From contig JAFLCY010000014.1 of the NCBI GenBank assembly GCA_017303485.1, positions 1 to 54,895 on the forward strand: a DNA stretch of 54,895 nt, read 5' to 3'. The position numbers were made by a program, and so were the translations under genes. How positions within the stretch are numbered: the stretch's first letter is position 1; the number at the start of each line of letters is the position of its first letter. The notes below the pieces were generated by a model. That model worked only from the letters and a program-made list of their open reading frames with translations. It was not told the origin of the DNA and searched no databases. The DNA comes from Rhodobacterales bacterium. GTDB lineage: Bacteria; Pseudomonadota; Alphaproteobacteria; Rhodobacterales; Rhodobacteraceae. Positions 1-8,052 of this stretch are shown here, in pieces.

Positions 1-1428
1 ACCGTCGTCACCGCCGACCTCACCTACAAGGCCGATGTCCGCGTGGAGAACGGGGTGATCACCGAGATCGGGCAGGCGCTCCGCGGCGGGACGGAGCTTG
101 ACGCGACCGGCTGCTATGTGATGCCCGGCGGGATCGACCCGCACACGCATCTGGAGATGCCCTTCATGGGCACCTATTCCACGGATGATTTCGAGAGCGG
201 CACCCGGGCGGCGCTGGCGGGCGGGACGACGATGGTCGTCGATTTCGTGCTGCCAGGGCAGGGACAGGGGCTGATGGATGCGGCCCAGATGTGGCACAAC
301 AAGTCAGGCCGGGCGAACTGCGACTACTCCTACCACATGGCGGTGACCTGGTGGGGCGAGAAGGTGTTTGAGGGGATCGCTGACTCGATCAAGGCGGGCA
401 TGACCAGCTTCAAGCACTTCATGGCCTACAAGGGCGCGCTGATGGTGAACGACGACGAGATGTATGCGTCGTTCCGCCGGATCGGCGAGTTGGGCGGCCT
501 TGCCATGGTCCATGCCGAGAATGGCGACGTGGTGGCGGAGCTGACGGCGAAGCTGCTGGCCGAGGGCAATACCGGGCCGGAAGCACATGCCTACAGCCGC
601 CCGCCACAGGTGGAGGGCGAGGCGACCAACCGCGCGATCATGATCGCCGACATGGCGGGGGTGCCGCTGTATGTGGTGCATACCAGTTGCGAGGAGGCGC
701 ATGAGGCGATCCGCCGGGCGCGGCAACAGGGCAAACGGGTCTGGGGGGAGCCGCTGATCCAGCACCTGACGCTGGACGAGAGCGAGTATTTCAATGCGGA
801 CTGGGACCACGCCGCTCGTCGCGTCATGTCGCCACCCTTCCGCAACAAGAAGCATCAGGACAGCCTCTGGGCGGGACTGCAATCCGGGTCGCTGTCGGTC
901 GTCGCCACGGACCACTGCGCCTTCACGACCGAGCAGAAGCGCTTCGGCGTCGGCAACTTCTCCAAGATCCCGAACGGGACCGGGGGCCTTGAGGACCGGA
1001 TGCCGATGCTCTGGACACATGGGGTGGGCACCGGGCGGTTGACGCCAAATGAATTTGTCGCCGTAACCTCAACCAATATAGCGAAAATCCTGAACTGCTA
1101 CCCCAAGAAGGGCGCGGTTCTGTTGGGGGCGGATGCCGACCTGGTGGTCTGGGACCCGGAGAAGGAAAAGACGATCACGGCGGGCAAGCAGCAATCGGCG
1201 ATCGACTACAACGTCTTCGAAGGCCAGAAGGTGAAGGGCCTGCCGCGCTATACGCTGACGCGGGGCAAGGTGGCTATCGACGATGGCGCGGTGAAGACCG
1301 AAGAGGGACACGGCCAGTTTGTCGCCCGCGAGCCGCGCCCGGCCGTGAACCGCGCGCTGTCTGCATGGAAGGACCTGACGGCGCCGCGCCCGGTGGTGCG
1401 GTCGGGGGTTCCGGCGACGGGGGTGTGA
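1..1428 (+). CDS. hydA: Dihydropyrimidinase (D-hydantoinase), 5' end cut by window edge
   Basis: Cyclic-amidohydrolase superfamily enzyme that opens dihydrouracil, dihydrothymine or hydantoin rings in reductive pyrimidine breakdown (cytoplasm). The reading frame is open from base 1, so the real start lies outside; the codon at 43 is internal. Visible motifs follow the family order: the metal-binding HxH in GGIDPHTHLEMPF, the carboxylated lysine in SFKHFMAYKGA, then VHAENGD, VVHTSCEEA and the late metal-ligand aspartate in VATDHCAF. About 475 residues are present, close to the usual 460-490, so only a few N-terminal residues are missing. It heads the operon continuing to 5871 with an ABC importer, which suggests the importer supplies its substrate. 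Exact substrate (dihydropyrimidine or hydantoin) cannot be told from sequence. Confidence 0.93.
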   Translation, partial: TVVTADLTYKADVRVENGVITEIGQALRGGTELDATGCYVMPGGIDPHTHLEMPFMGTYSTDDFESGTRAALAGGTTMVVDFVLPGQGQGLMDAAQMWHNKSGRANCDYSYHMAVTWWGEKVFEGIADSIKAGMTSFKHFMAYKGALMVNDDEMYASFRRIGELGGLAMVHAENGDVVAELTAKLLAEGNTGPEAHAYSRPPQVEGEATNRAIMIADMAGVPLYVVHTSCEEAHEAIRRARQQGKRVWGEPLIQHLTLDESEYFNADWDHAARRVMSPPFRNKKHQDSLWAGLQSGSLSVVATDHCAFTTEQKRFGVGNFSKIPNGTGGLEDRMPMLWTHGVGTGRLTPNEFVAVTSTNIAKILNCYPKKGAVLLGADADLVVWDPEKEKTITAGKQQSAIDYNVFEGQKVKGLPRYTLTRGKVAIDDGAVKTEEGHGQFVAREPRPAVNRALSAWKDLTAPRPVVRSGVPATGV

Positions 1429-1926
1429 GTGGTGGACGAACCACGCCCAAGGAAATCAGCTATGTTGTCGCTAGTCGCTGCATTGCAGCACCTACAGTCT
1501 TACGTTCTTGGATGCGGCGCTGCGGCCTTGGCAATGGGTTTGATGGTAGCGGCGAAAGGCCTGGTGACTCAAACAGAAGCAGGTTTGTCGGCCTCTCAGG
1601 GGCTGCCGGTTATGGTCTTTGTCAGTCTGATGGCTTTTTTTCCGATTCTGTTTTTCGCTCTGCCTGCATTCCTTATCATCTCGTTTCTTCATCTGGTCCG
1701 TACTGCGCCAACACTGCTGACCAGTGGTGTCGTCTGGGCTCTGAATGCAGCGTTTGTGGTAGCAGCAATGGCTCACACAGGGGGGCACCTGGTTGGTCCA
1801 AACTCTCACGGTCGTCTCCAGTCCATTGTCGTTTGTGGGATAGCAGGGGCTGTTGGTGGCGTTGTCGCTTGGTTGTCTCTGGCCAAAGCACAGGTTGAGA
1901 TTTCCTCCCGCAAGGAAGTTCAATGA
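1429..1926 (+). CDS. Uncharacterised small membrane protein, likely acquired
   Basis: I do not recognise the family. The 165 residues contain about four hydrophobic stretches (roughly 20-45, 60-88, 96-115 and 134-152), so an inner-membrane protein is likely. The start GTG directly follows the hydA stop; the ATG at 1462 is an alternative first codon before MLSLVAAL. Base composition differs clearly from the neighbours: 129 of 240 bases (54%) are G or C in 1501-1740 and only 43% in 1621-1680, against 72% in 2161-2220. Codon use (many TTT, TCT, CTT, GTT) also departs from the local pattern. It lies in the direction of the operon between hydA and the transporter ATPase. Inference: a foreign gene inserted at the end of hydA. 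Confidence 0.6.
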   Translation: MVDEPRPRKSAMLSLVAALQHLQSYVLGCGAAALAMGLMVAAKGLVTQTEAGLSASQGLPVMVFVSLMAFFPILFFALPAFLIISFLHLVRTAPTLLTSGVVWALNAAFVVAAMAHTGGHLVGPNSHGRLQSIVVCGIAGAVGGVVAWLSLAKAQVEISSRKEVQ

Positions 1927-1978
1927 CGACGACCGCGCAAACCAGGCTGTCGCAACGGAAAATGAAGGGACGACGGGG

Positions 1979-2776
1979 TTGAAGGATACGATCAGCCAGA
2001 ACCAGCCGGTGATCGAGGCGAGGGGGCTGAACCTCGTCTTTCAGACGGCGGACGGGCCGGTGCAGGCGTTGAAGGACGTTGACCTGACGATCAATCAGGG
2101 AGATTTCGTCAGCTTCATCGGGCCGAGCGGGTGCGGGAAGACGACGTTCCTGCGGGCAATCGCGGCCTTGGAGCGCCCGACGAGTGGCTCCCTGACGGTC
2201 AACGGCATGTCGCCGGACGAGGCGCGGCGGAAGCGGGCCTATGGCTATGTCTTCCAGGCGGCGGGGCTGTATCCCTGGCGGACGATTGCCGGGAACATCA
2301 AGCTGCCACTGGAAATCATGGGATTCTCCAAGGCCGAGCAGGCCGAGCGAACCGGGCGGGTGCTGGAGCTGGTGGAGCTGAAAGGCTTTGGCAAGAAATT
2401 CCCCTGGCAGCTTTCGGGCGGAATGCAGCAGCGGGCCTCGATTGCCCGGGCTTTGGCCTTCGATGCCGATATCCTGCTGATGGACGAACCCTTCGGCGCC
2501 CTGGATGAGATCGTGCGCGACCGGCTGAACGAGGAAACCCTGAAGCTTTGGGCACGGACTGGCAAGACCGTCGGTTTTGTCACCCATTCCATCCCGGAGG
2601 CGGTCTACCTCTCGACCAAGATTGTCGTCATGTCCCCGCGTCCCGGGAGGATCACCGATGTGATCGACTCGCCGCTGCCGAAGGAGAGGCCGCTCGACAT
2701 CCGCGACAGCCGGGAGTTCATCGAGATCGCGCATCGGGTGCGGGAGGGCTTGAGGGCCGGGCATCATGATGACTAG
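1979..2776 (+). CDS. ABC transporter ATP-binding protein (SsuB/TauB/ThiZ type)
   Basis: ATPase subunit of a nitrate/sulfonate/pyrimidine-type importer working with the permeases at 3145 and 4008 and the binding protein at 4891. Motifs in order: Walker A GPSGCGKTT, Q-loop YVFQAAGLYPWRT, signature LSGGMQQR, Walker B ILLMDEPFGALDE and switch histidine VTHSIPEA. The frame is open back to 1853, inside the previous gene, but upstream residues there look non-coding. I place the start at TTG 1979 (about 265 aa) because an AAGGGA ribosome-binding site lies about 10 bases upstream; GTG 2012 is another option. The unusual start and the foreign-looking gene just upstream suggest its original 5' end was altered. 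Confidence 0.85.
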   Translation: MKDTISQNQPVIEARGLNLVFQTADGPVQALKDVDLTINQGDFVSFIGPSGCGKTTFLRAIAALERPTSGSLTVNGMSPDEARRKRAYGYVFQAAGLYPWRTIAGNIKLPLEIMGFSKAEQAERTGRVLELVELKGFGKKFPWQLSGGMQQRASIARALAFDADILLMDEPFGALDEIVRDRLNEETLKLWARTGKTVGFVTHSIPEAVYLSTKIVVMSPRPGRITDVIDSPLPKERPLDIRDSREFIEIAHRVREGLRAGHHDD

Positions 2777-2812
2777 GGCGGGGCTTTGGCTGCTGGTGGA
2801 GAGGTGCAACCC

Positions 2813-3148
2813 ATGACCGGCTTCACGTTTCTTTGGCTTGGTGCATCGACGGCGGTGTTCGTCGGGGCGAATGCGGTGCTGAAGACCTATGCCGTGAAAG
2901 GTGGCATGCCGGTTCTGCTGGGCGCATTGGCGCTGTTCTGCCTTGGCAACTGGCTGATGGTGCAGGTCATGCGGGCGAACGGGTTGGGGCTGGCGATCTC
3001 GCTATCGGCCATCTTCCAGCTGGTGGCAATTTCTCTGATGGCGATCGTGGTCTTTGGCGAGAGGCCGACCGGGTTGCAGTTGGGCGGCATGGCGCTGGGT
3101 ATCGTCGCCGTGGCGATGATCGCCTGGCCTGCGGGGGCGAAGGGATGA
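2813..3148 (+). CDS. SMR/EamA-like small membrane protein
   Basis: A 111-residue protein with four predicted membrane helices, the size and layout of small multidrug resistance (EmrE-type) proteins and half-size EamA transporters. The C-terminal part (VFGERPTGLQLGGMALGIVAV) resembles the SMR/EamA pattern of a conserved E/R turn followed by a glycine-rich last helix. I do not see the EmrE N-terminal glutamate in its usual context (helix 1 carries no acidic residue), so proton-coupled drug export is not supported. Start chosen at ATG 2813 with a GGAGAGG site 8 bases upstream. Its stop overlaps the next permease start by four bases (ATGA), so it is translationally coupled to the ABC importer. 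Confidence 0.7.
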   Translation: MTGFTFLWLGASTAVFVGANAVLKTYAVKGGMPVLLGALALFCLGNWLMVQVMRANGLGLAISLSAIFQLVAISLMAIVVFGERPTGLQLGGMALGIVAVAMIAWPAGAKG

Positions 3149-4011
3149 ACCGCACGCTTCCTGTCCTCACTGTCCTGCTTGGCATCCTCGTCATCTGGTA
3201 TGCTGCCGCCGTCTGGATGAACTCCACCTGGGTCTATGATCAGGCGGAGCGGGCGGGGACTTCAGTGACATTCTCCGAGATGGTCAGCCAGACCATGAGC
3301 CAGGACCGGCCCTTGCTGCCGCCGCCGCATCAGGTGGGGGCGGAGTTGTGGAAGGGGCTGTTCGGGCAGGCCGTCACCTCGAAGCGGAGCCTTGTTTACC
3401 ACGGCTTCGTGACCTTCAAGGGCACGATGATGGGCTTCGGGCTGGGTATCCTTGCCGGGGTACTGCTGGCGATGGCCATCGTCCGGTTCCGGGTTATGGA
3501 CATGTCGGTGATGCCCTGGGCGATCATCAGCCAGACGATCCCCATCGTGGCACTTGCGCCCATGATCATCACCTTGTCCAGCCAGTTGGGCCTGACCGAC
3601 CGGGACGTGCCAAAGGCGATCATCGCGGCTTACTTGTCGTTCTTCCCGGTGCTGGTGAGCATGGTCAAGGGGTTGCGCGCACCGGACCAGATGCAGCTTG
3701 ACCTCCTGAAGACCTACGGCGCGGGCGAGGGGGCGACCTTCCTGAAGCTGCGGCTGCCCGCCTCGATGCCGTATTTCTTTGCGTCCCTGAAGGTGGCGGT
3801 CGCGGCTTCGCTGGTGGGGACCATCGTGGGCGAGTTGCCCACGGGTGCCATCGAAGGCCTTGGTGCGCGGATGCTGATCGGGTCGCAGTTCGGTGAGCCG
3901 CTGATCATGTGGGCGTCGCTGTTCGCCGCCGCGATCCTTGCTGGGCTGCTGATCGTGGCGGTCGGGATCGTGGAACGCATCGCGCGGCGGCGGATGGGGG
4001 TTCGGGCATGA
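3145..4011 (+). CDS. ABC transporter permease 1 (BPD_transp_1, SsuC type)
   Basis: Inner-membrane permease of the importer, 288 residues, about six helices with one N-terminal helix (VLLGILVIWYAAAV). The cytoplasmic EAA-like coupling loop is visible as YGAGEGATFLKLRLPASMP near residue 190, the element that contacts the ATPase. The start ATG 3145 overlaps the previous stop by four bases, and its own stop overlaps the next permease start (ATGA at 4008-4011). The same frame is open further upstream to 2833, but that part overlaps the SMR-like gene and lacks a ribosome-binding site. By context it belongs to a pyrimidine-precursor uptake system; the substrate is inferred. Confidence 0.88.
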   Translation: MNRTLPVLTVLLGILVIWYAAAVWMNSTWVYDQAERAGTSVTFSEMVSQTMSQDRPLLPPPHQVGAELWKGLFGQAVTSKRSLVYHGFVTFKGTMMGFGLGILAGVLLAMAIVRFRVMDMSVMPWAIISQTIPIVALAPMIITLSSQLGLTDRDVPKAIIAAYLSFFPVLVSMVKGLRAPDQMQLDLLKTYGAGEGATFLKLRLPASMPYFFASLKVAVAASLVGTIVGELPTGAIEGLGARMLIGSQFGEPLIMWASLFAAAILAGLLIVAVGIVERIARRRMGVRA

Positions 4012-4853
4012 GTGCGCTGATGCTTGCCATGATCGTCTGGCTGGCGGCCTGGGCGCTGAATGTCTGGCTGGCCGGAAGCGCCGTCTCGCAGACCCGGTTC
4101 GGCAAGGCCCTGGTGCCGCTGATCTTTGGCGCGACGATCCTGGTTCTGTGGGAGGGGTTGGTGCGCGGCCTGGGCATCGCTCCGGTGATCCTGCCCGCGC
4201 CAAGCGCCATCGGCGCGAAGATCGCAACCTCGCTGCCGATGCTCTGGGCCGACTTCGCCCAGACCATCCTGAAGGGGGCGATCCCCGGCTTCCTGATCGG
4301 CAGCGGTGCGGCCTTCCTCACCGCCGTAGCCATCGACCGCAGCCCCTTCCTGCAACGCGGCCTCTTGCCCATCGGCAACTTCGTCGCAGCACTACCGATT
4401 GTCGGGCTCGCGCCGATCCTTGTCATGTGGTTCGGCTTCGGTTGGGAATCGAAGGCGGCGGTCGTGGTGGTGATGGTGTTCTTCCCCATGCTGGTGAACA
4501 TCGTCGCTGGGCTTCAGGCGAGCGAGCGGATGCAGCGCGACCTCATGGCGACCTGGGGGGCAAGCTATGTGCAGTCGCTGGTCAAGCTGCGGCTGCCGGC
4601 GGCGATGCCCTTCGTCTTCAACGGGCTGAAAATTGCATCGACTCTGGCGCTGATCGGGGCCATCGTTGCCGAGTTTTTCGGCAGCCCGACCTTTGGCATG
4701 GGGTTCCGCATCTCGACCGAGGTGGGGCGGCTTGGCCTTGACATGGTCTGGGCCGAGATTGCGGTGGCGGCATTGGCGGGATCGCTTCTTTACGGAATCG
4801 TCTCGCTGATCGAACGGTGGGTGACCTTCTGGCACCCGTCGCAAAGGCATTAA
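4008..4853 (+). CDS. ABC transporter permease 2 (BPD_transp_1, SsuC type)
   Basis: Second inner-membrane permease of the same importer, 281 residues. It has an N-terminal pair of helices, then the six-helix core, with the EAA-like loop TWGASYVQSLVKLRLPAAMP around residue 180. Two related but distinct permeases plus an NMT1/THI5-like binding protein match the layout of hydroxymethylpyrimidine and riboflavin-type importers rather than a sulfonate importer, which usually has one permease gene. Start ATG 4008 overlaps the previous stop by four bases. The binding-protein gene follows after 37 bases. Confidence 0.88.
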   Translation: MSALMLAMIVWLAAWALNVWLAGSAVSQTRFGKALVPLIFGATILVLWEGLVRGLGIAPVILPAPSAIGAKIATSLPMLWADFAQTILKGAIPGFLIGSGAAFLTAVAIDRSPFLQRGLLPIGNFVAALPIVGLAPILVMWFGFGWESKAAVVVVMVFFPMLVNIVAGLQASERMQRDLMATWGASYVQSLVKLRLPAAMPFVFNGLKIASTLALIGAIVAEFFGSPTFGMGFRISTEVGRLGLDMVWAEIAVAALAGSLLYGIVSLIERWVTFWHPSQRH

Positions 4854-4890
4854 CAAGGCCCCAGACAGGGCCCAACACGGGAGAACGACA

Positions 4891-5871
4891 ATGAAAAAGC
4901 TACTGATGGCAGCCGCCTTGGCAGCGATGGCGACCGGCGCCAGCGCCGAGGATGTGAAGCTGCAACTGAAATGGGTCACGCAGGCCCAGTTCGCGGGCTA
5001 TTACGTTGCGCAGGCGAAGGGATACTATGAGGAAGAGGGGCTGAACGTCACCATCCTGCCCGGCGGGCCGGACATCGCGCCGACCCAGGTGATGGCTGGC
5101 GGCGGGGCTGACGTGGTTGTCGACTGGATGCCCTCGGCACTGGCCGCGCGGGAGAAGGGTTTGCCGCTGGTGAACATCGCGCAGCCGTTCGCGTCCTCGG
5201 GCATGATGCTGACCTGCATGGCCGATACCGGGATCAAGGAGCCGAAGGATTTCGCCGACAAGACGCTGGGCGTCTGGTTCGGCGGCAACGAATATCCGTT
5301 CCTGTCCTGGATGTCGCAGCTTGGCTTCAAGACTGACGGCTCGGCCGGAGGGGTGACGGTGCTGAAACAGGGCTTCAACGTCGATCCGCTGCTGCAGAAG
5401 CAGGCGGCCTGCATCTCGACCATGACCTACAACGAATACTGGCAGGTGATCGACGCCGGGATCACGCCCGAGCAGCTGGTGACTTTCAAGTATCAGGACA
5501 TGGGCGTGGCGACGCTGGAAGACGGGCTCTATGTGCTTGAGGACAAGCTGGCCGACCCTGCCTTCCAGGAGACGATGGTCAAGTTCGTCCGGGCCTCGAT
5601 GAAGGGCTGGAAATACGCCGAGGCGAACCCGGATGAGGCGGCGATGATCGTGCTGGAGAACGACCAGACCGGCGCGCAGACCGAAGTTCACCAGAAGCGC
5701 ATGATGGGCGAGATCGCCAAGCTGACCGCAGGGTCGAACGGTGCGCTGGACGTGGCTGCGGCGGAAAAGACCGTGGCGACGCTGATGGCGGGCGGTTCGG
5801 ACCCGGTGATCACCAAGGCGCCGGAAGGGGCCTGGACCTCGATCATTACCGACAAGGCGCTGGCGAACTAA
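4891..5871 (+). CDS. ABC transporter substrate-binding protein (NMT1/THI5-like)
   Basis: Periplasmic ligand-binding subunit of the upstream importer, 326 residues. A clear signal peptide (KK, then a hydrophobic run, cleavage after GASA) precedes the mature start EDVKLQLKWV. The segment QFAGYYVAQAKGYYEEEGL is the hallmark of the NMT1/THI5-like family that binds thiamine-precursor pyrimidines, riboflavin and related compounds. Ribosome-binding GGGAG lies 9 bases before ATG 4891. As the last gene before a strong terminator at 5893 it completes the operon. With a dihydropyrimidinase at the front, the most likely ligand is a pyrimidine, dihydropyrimidine or hydantoin. Confidence 0.9.
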   Translation: MKKLLMAAALAAMATGASAEDVKLQLKWVTQAQFAGYYVAQAKGYYEEEGLNVTILPGGPDIAPTQVMAGGGADVVVDWMPSALAAREKGLPLVNIAQPFASSGMMLTCMADTGIKEPKDFADKTLGVWFGGNEYPFLSWMSQLGFKTDGSAGGVTVLKQGFNVDPLLQKQAACISTMTYNEYWQVIDAGITPEQLVTFKYQDMGVATLEDGLYVLEDKLADPAFQETMVKFVRASMKGWKYAEANPDEAAMIVLENDQTGAQTEVHQKRMMGEIAKLTAGSNGALDVAAAEKTVATLMAGGSDPVITKAPEGAWTSIITDKALAN

Positions 5872-5892
5872 GCCTGCCGGCAGGCCAAGCGG

Positions 5893-5920
5893 AGCGCCGT
5901 CCCATCGGGGCGGCGCTTTT
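5893..5920 (+). terminator. Rho-independent terminator of the hydA-ABC operon
   Basis: An 11-base stem (5893-5903 with 5907-5917, one T-G pair), a three-base loop ATC and a run of four T begin 21 bases after the binding-protein stop. It separates the catabolic operon from the regulator at 5978. Confidence 0.85.
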
Positions 5921-5940
5921 GCTTTGCAGCGTTGTAAAGC
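5921..5940. promoter_or_regulatory. Inverted repeat upstream of the ScfR-type regulator, putative operator
   Basis: Left half GCTTTGCAGC and right half GTTGTAAAGC form a 20-base imperfect palindrome (8 of 10 pairs). It lies 38 bases before the regulator start, where autoregulatory operators of short-chain acyl-CoA-type regulators usually sit, and contains the TTTGCA/TGTAAA elements reminiscent of RamB-family sites. Regulatory role is inferred. Confidence 0.4.
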
Positions 5941-5977
5941 TTCACAGCTTTAGTAAATCTGGCGGTAGGAGAATTCC

Positions 5978-7258
5978 ATGCCGCTTTCTGCCCTGACCGG
6001 AACCAAGCTGCGCGAATGGCGCCTTGCGGCGGGATTGCGCCAGGCGGATGTCGCGGCGAAAGCCGGGATTTCGGCCAGTTACCTCAACCTCATCGAACAC
6101 AACCGCCGCAAGGTCACGCCCGAGGTGATGGAGCGTCTGGCCGATGCGCTGGGGCTGGACCGCGCGGCGCTGGCCGATGGCAAGGATGCGGCGCTGGTCG
6201 AGGATCTGCGCGCGGCGGCGGCACGGGGAACCCTGCCCGACGTCGAGGTCGAGCGGGTTGAGGATCTGGTCGGCCGCTTTCCCGGCTGGGCGGCGCTTCT
6301 GGCCGCGCTGGACGCGCGGAGCCGGGCGCTGGAACGCGCGGTCGAGGCGCTGAACGACCGGATGACGCATGACCCGCACCTGTCGCAATCGCTGCACGAG
6401 CTTTTGTCTTCGCTGTCGGCGGTCCGGGCGACGGCAGCGATCCTGGCCGAGACGCCGGACCTGGAACCGGACTGGGCGGCGCGGTTTCATCAAAACCTGC
6501 ACCAGGACAGCGAGCGGCTGGTCGCCGGGGCAGAAGCGCTGGTCGGCTTTCTGGATGCGAGGCAGGGGATCGAGGAACAGGGCATCGCAGCACCTCAGGA
6601 AGAGGTGGAGGACTGGCTGCGCAGGCGCGACTGGCGGATCCCGGATGCGGACCTGGCCAGAGGTCTGGAGGACGAGATCGCCCGGCTGGCCTCCAGCGCC
6701 GCGCGGAGCCTCGCCCGGGCGCAGATCGAACGCGCGCGCGCCGATGCCGAGCTTCTGCCCGAGGCGGCCTTCGCGGCCGCCGTTGCCGGAGCGGCGCCCG
6801 ATCCTCTGGCGCTGGCGGACCGGTTCGGCTGTTCGCCGCTGGTGGTGATGCGCCGCCTGGCCGGTCTCGTCGGGCTGCAGGCCGGACTGGTCACCTGCGA
6901 CGGGTCCGGTACGCTGACCTTTCGCAAGCCCGCCACCGGGTTTCCGCTGCCGCGCTTCGGATCGGCCTGTCCGCTCTGGCCGCTCTACGCCGCCCTTGGG
7001 CATCCGATGCAACCCTTCGAGGCAAGGGTCCAGATGGCCGGGCAGGGCGACCGGCGGCACCGGGTAATCGCCTGGGCCGAGACGCGGCATCCGCAGGGCT
7101 TGCGTGGCCCGGAACTGCGCGAGGCGGCGATGCTCATCCTGCCGGAGGATGGTGCGGGACAGGCGCTGCGGATCGGCACCAGTTGCCGGGTCTGCGCGCG
7201 GGGCGATTGCCCGGCGCGGCGCGAGCCTTCGATCCTGGCGGCGGAAGGGGTTGCCTGA
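5978..7258 (+). CDS. XRE-family regulator of the ScfR/RamB (DUF2083) type
   Basis: A 426-residue transcriptional regulator. Residues about 9-65 form an XRE/Cro helix-turn-helix (LRQADVAAKAGISASYLNLI). The middle and C-terminal parts match the short-chain fatty acyl-CoA regulator family (RamB, ScfR, MccR), which senses acyl-CoA and controls propionate, acetate or ethylmalonyl-CoA genes. The C-terminal cysteine cluster SCRVCARGDCPARREP typical of that family is intact. I see no HEXXH, so the M78-like middle domain carries no obvious metallopeptidase site. GGAG 8 bases upstream supports ATG 5978. It is monocistronic-looking, between the operon terminator and a 158-base gap before the response regulator. 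Targets are not visible in the window. Confidence 0.8.
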   Translation: MPLSALTGTKLREWRLAAGLRQADVAAKAGISASYLNLIEHNRRKVTPEVMERLADALGLDRAALADGKDAALVEDLRAAAARGTLPDVEVERVEDLVGRFPGWAALLAALDARSRALERAVEALNDRMTHDPHLSQSLHELLSSLSAVRATAAILAETPDLEPDWAARFHQNLHQDSERLVAGAEALVGFLDARQGIEEQGIAAPQEEVEDWLRRRDWRIPDADLARGLEDEIARLASSAARSLARAQIERARADAELLPEAAFAAAVAGAAPDPLALADRFGCSPLVVMRRLAGLVGLQAGLVTCDGSGTLTFRKPATGFPLPRFGSACPLWPLYAALGHPMQPFEARVQMAGQGDRRHRVIAWAETRHPQGLRGPELREAAMLILPEDGAGQALRIGTSCRVCARGDCPARREPSILAAEGVA

Positions 7259-7416
7259 GATCCGGTTCTCTGCCTGGGTCGGCGTACATTCGCCGCGGCC
7301 CGGAACGGGCGCAACGGGCAGCGAAGTCGCAGGGCAACGGCCCCGAGGCTTTGACAGCCGCGCGCCTTGACGCCATTACTGGGGCAGGGCGGCAAAAGAT
7401 CGCCCGGGGGGAGCCA

Positions 7417-7794
7417 GTGTCGCAGCATGTCCTGCTGATCGAGGACGAGCCGAACATCGCCGAGGCGATCCGGTTCCTGCTGAGCCGCGACGGCCTGCGG
7501 GTGAGCCATGCCGCCGACGGCGCCGCCGCGCTGCAACTTCTGGACCGTGACCCGCCGGATCTGGTGATCCTCGACCATATGCTGCCGGGACTTTCGGGCC
7601 TGGAAATCCTGACCGCGATCCGCGCCGCGCCGGCCAGCCGCGACCTGCCGGTGATGATGCTGACCGCCCGCGGGCGCGACCGCGAGATGGCCGAACGTGC
7701 GGGGGCCGACCGCTTCATGACCAAGCCCTTCTCGAACGCCGAGATCCTGGCCGAGGTCCGCGCGATACTGGCCCGGGGGGCAGCTCCGGGATGA
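7417..7794 (+). CDS. Single-domain response regulator (REC only)
   Basis: A 125-residue CheY-like receiver. The acidic pair lies in LLIEDEP (residues 9-11), the phospho-acceptor is Asp53 in LVILDHMLPG, the Thr switch is in MLTARG and the conserved Lys in FMTKPF. No output domain follows, so it acts by protein contact or as a phosphate relay. Start chosen at GTG 7417, preceded by GGGGGAG; the frame is open upstream to 7183 but overlaps the previous gene. Its stop overlaps the next start by four bases, and the next but one gene is a histidine kinase, so regulator and kinase form one transcription unit. Confidence 0.88.
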   Translation: MSQHVLLIEDEPNIAEAIRFLLSRDGLRVSHAADGAAALQLLDRDPPDLVILDHMLPGLSGLEILTAIRAAPASRDLPVMMLTARGRDREMAERAGADRFMTKPFSNAEILAEVRAILARGAAPG

Positions 7795-8051
7795 GGCGGC
7801 CGAAGCGCCCGATGTTCCTTGCCCGCGCGCCCTACAGGCGCAGGCGCCTGCGCGACGCTGCACGACTTCTGCCGGTGCTGGCACTTTTCCTGCTGCTTCT
7901 TCCGCTCTTGTGGACGCCGGATTCCCGGGTGTCGCTCACCTCCGCCGACGTGATCTACTTTTTCTCGGTCTGGCTCGTGCTGATCGGCCTTGCCGCAGTC
8001 TTCGCCCATGGCCTGCGCGGCGGCGAGGGCGTGGACGAGGAGGAGGACTGA
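7791..8051 (+). CDS. Small two-helix membrane protein linked to the sensor kinase
   Basis: An 86-residue protein of unknown function. A basic N-terminus (RRPKRP, YRRRRLR) is followed by two hydrophobic helices (about 26-43 and 54-73) and an acidic tail (GVDEEED). Charge distribution suggests both ends in the cytoplasm. It overlaps the response regulator by four bases and ends one base before the kinase start, so all three are co-translated. Short proteins of this kind often precede transporter-like kinases or sodium/solute symporters as accessory subunits; here a role in the kinase complex is inferred. Confidence 0.75.
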   Translation: MRRPKRPMFLARAPYRRRRLRDAARLLPVLALFLLLLPLLWTPDSRVSLTSADVIYFFSVWLVLIGLAAVFAHGLRGGEGVDEEED

Positions 8052-8052
8052 G

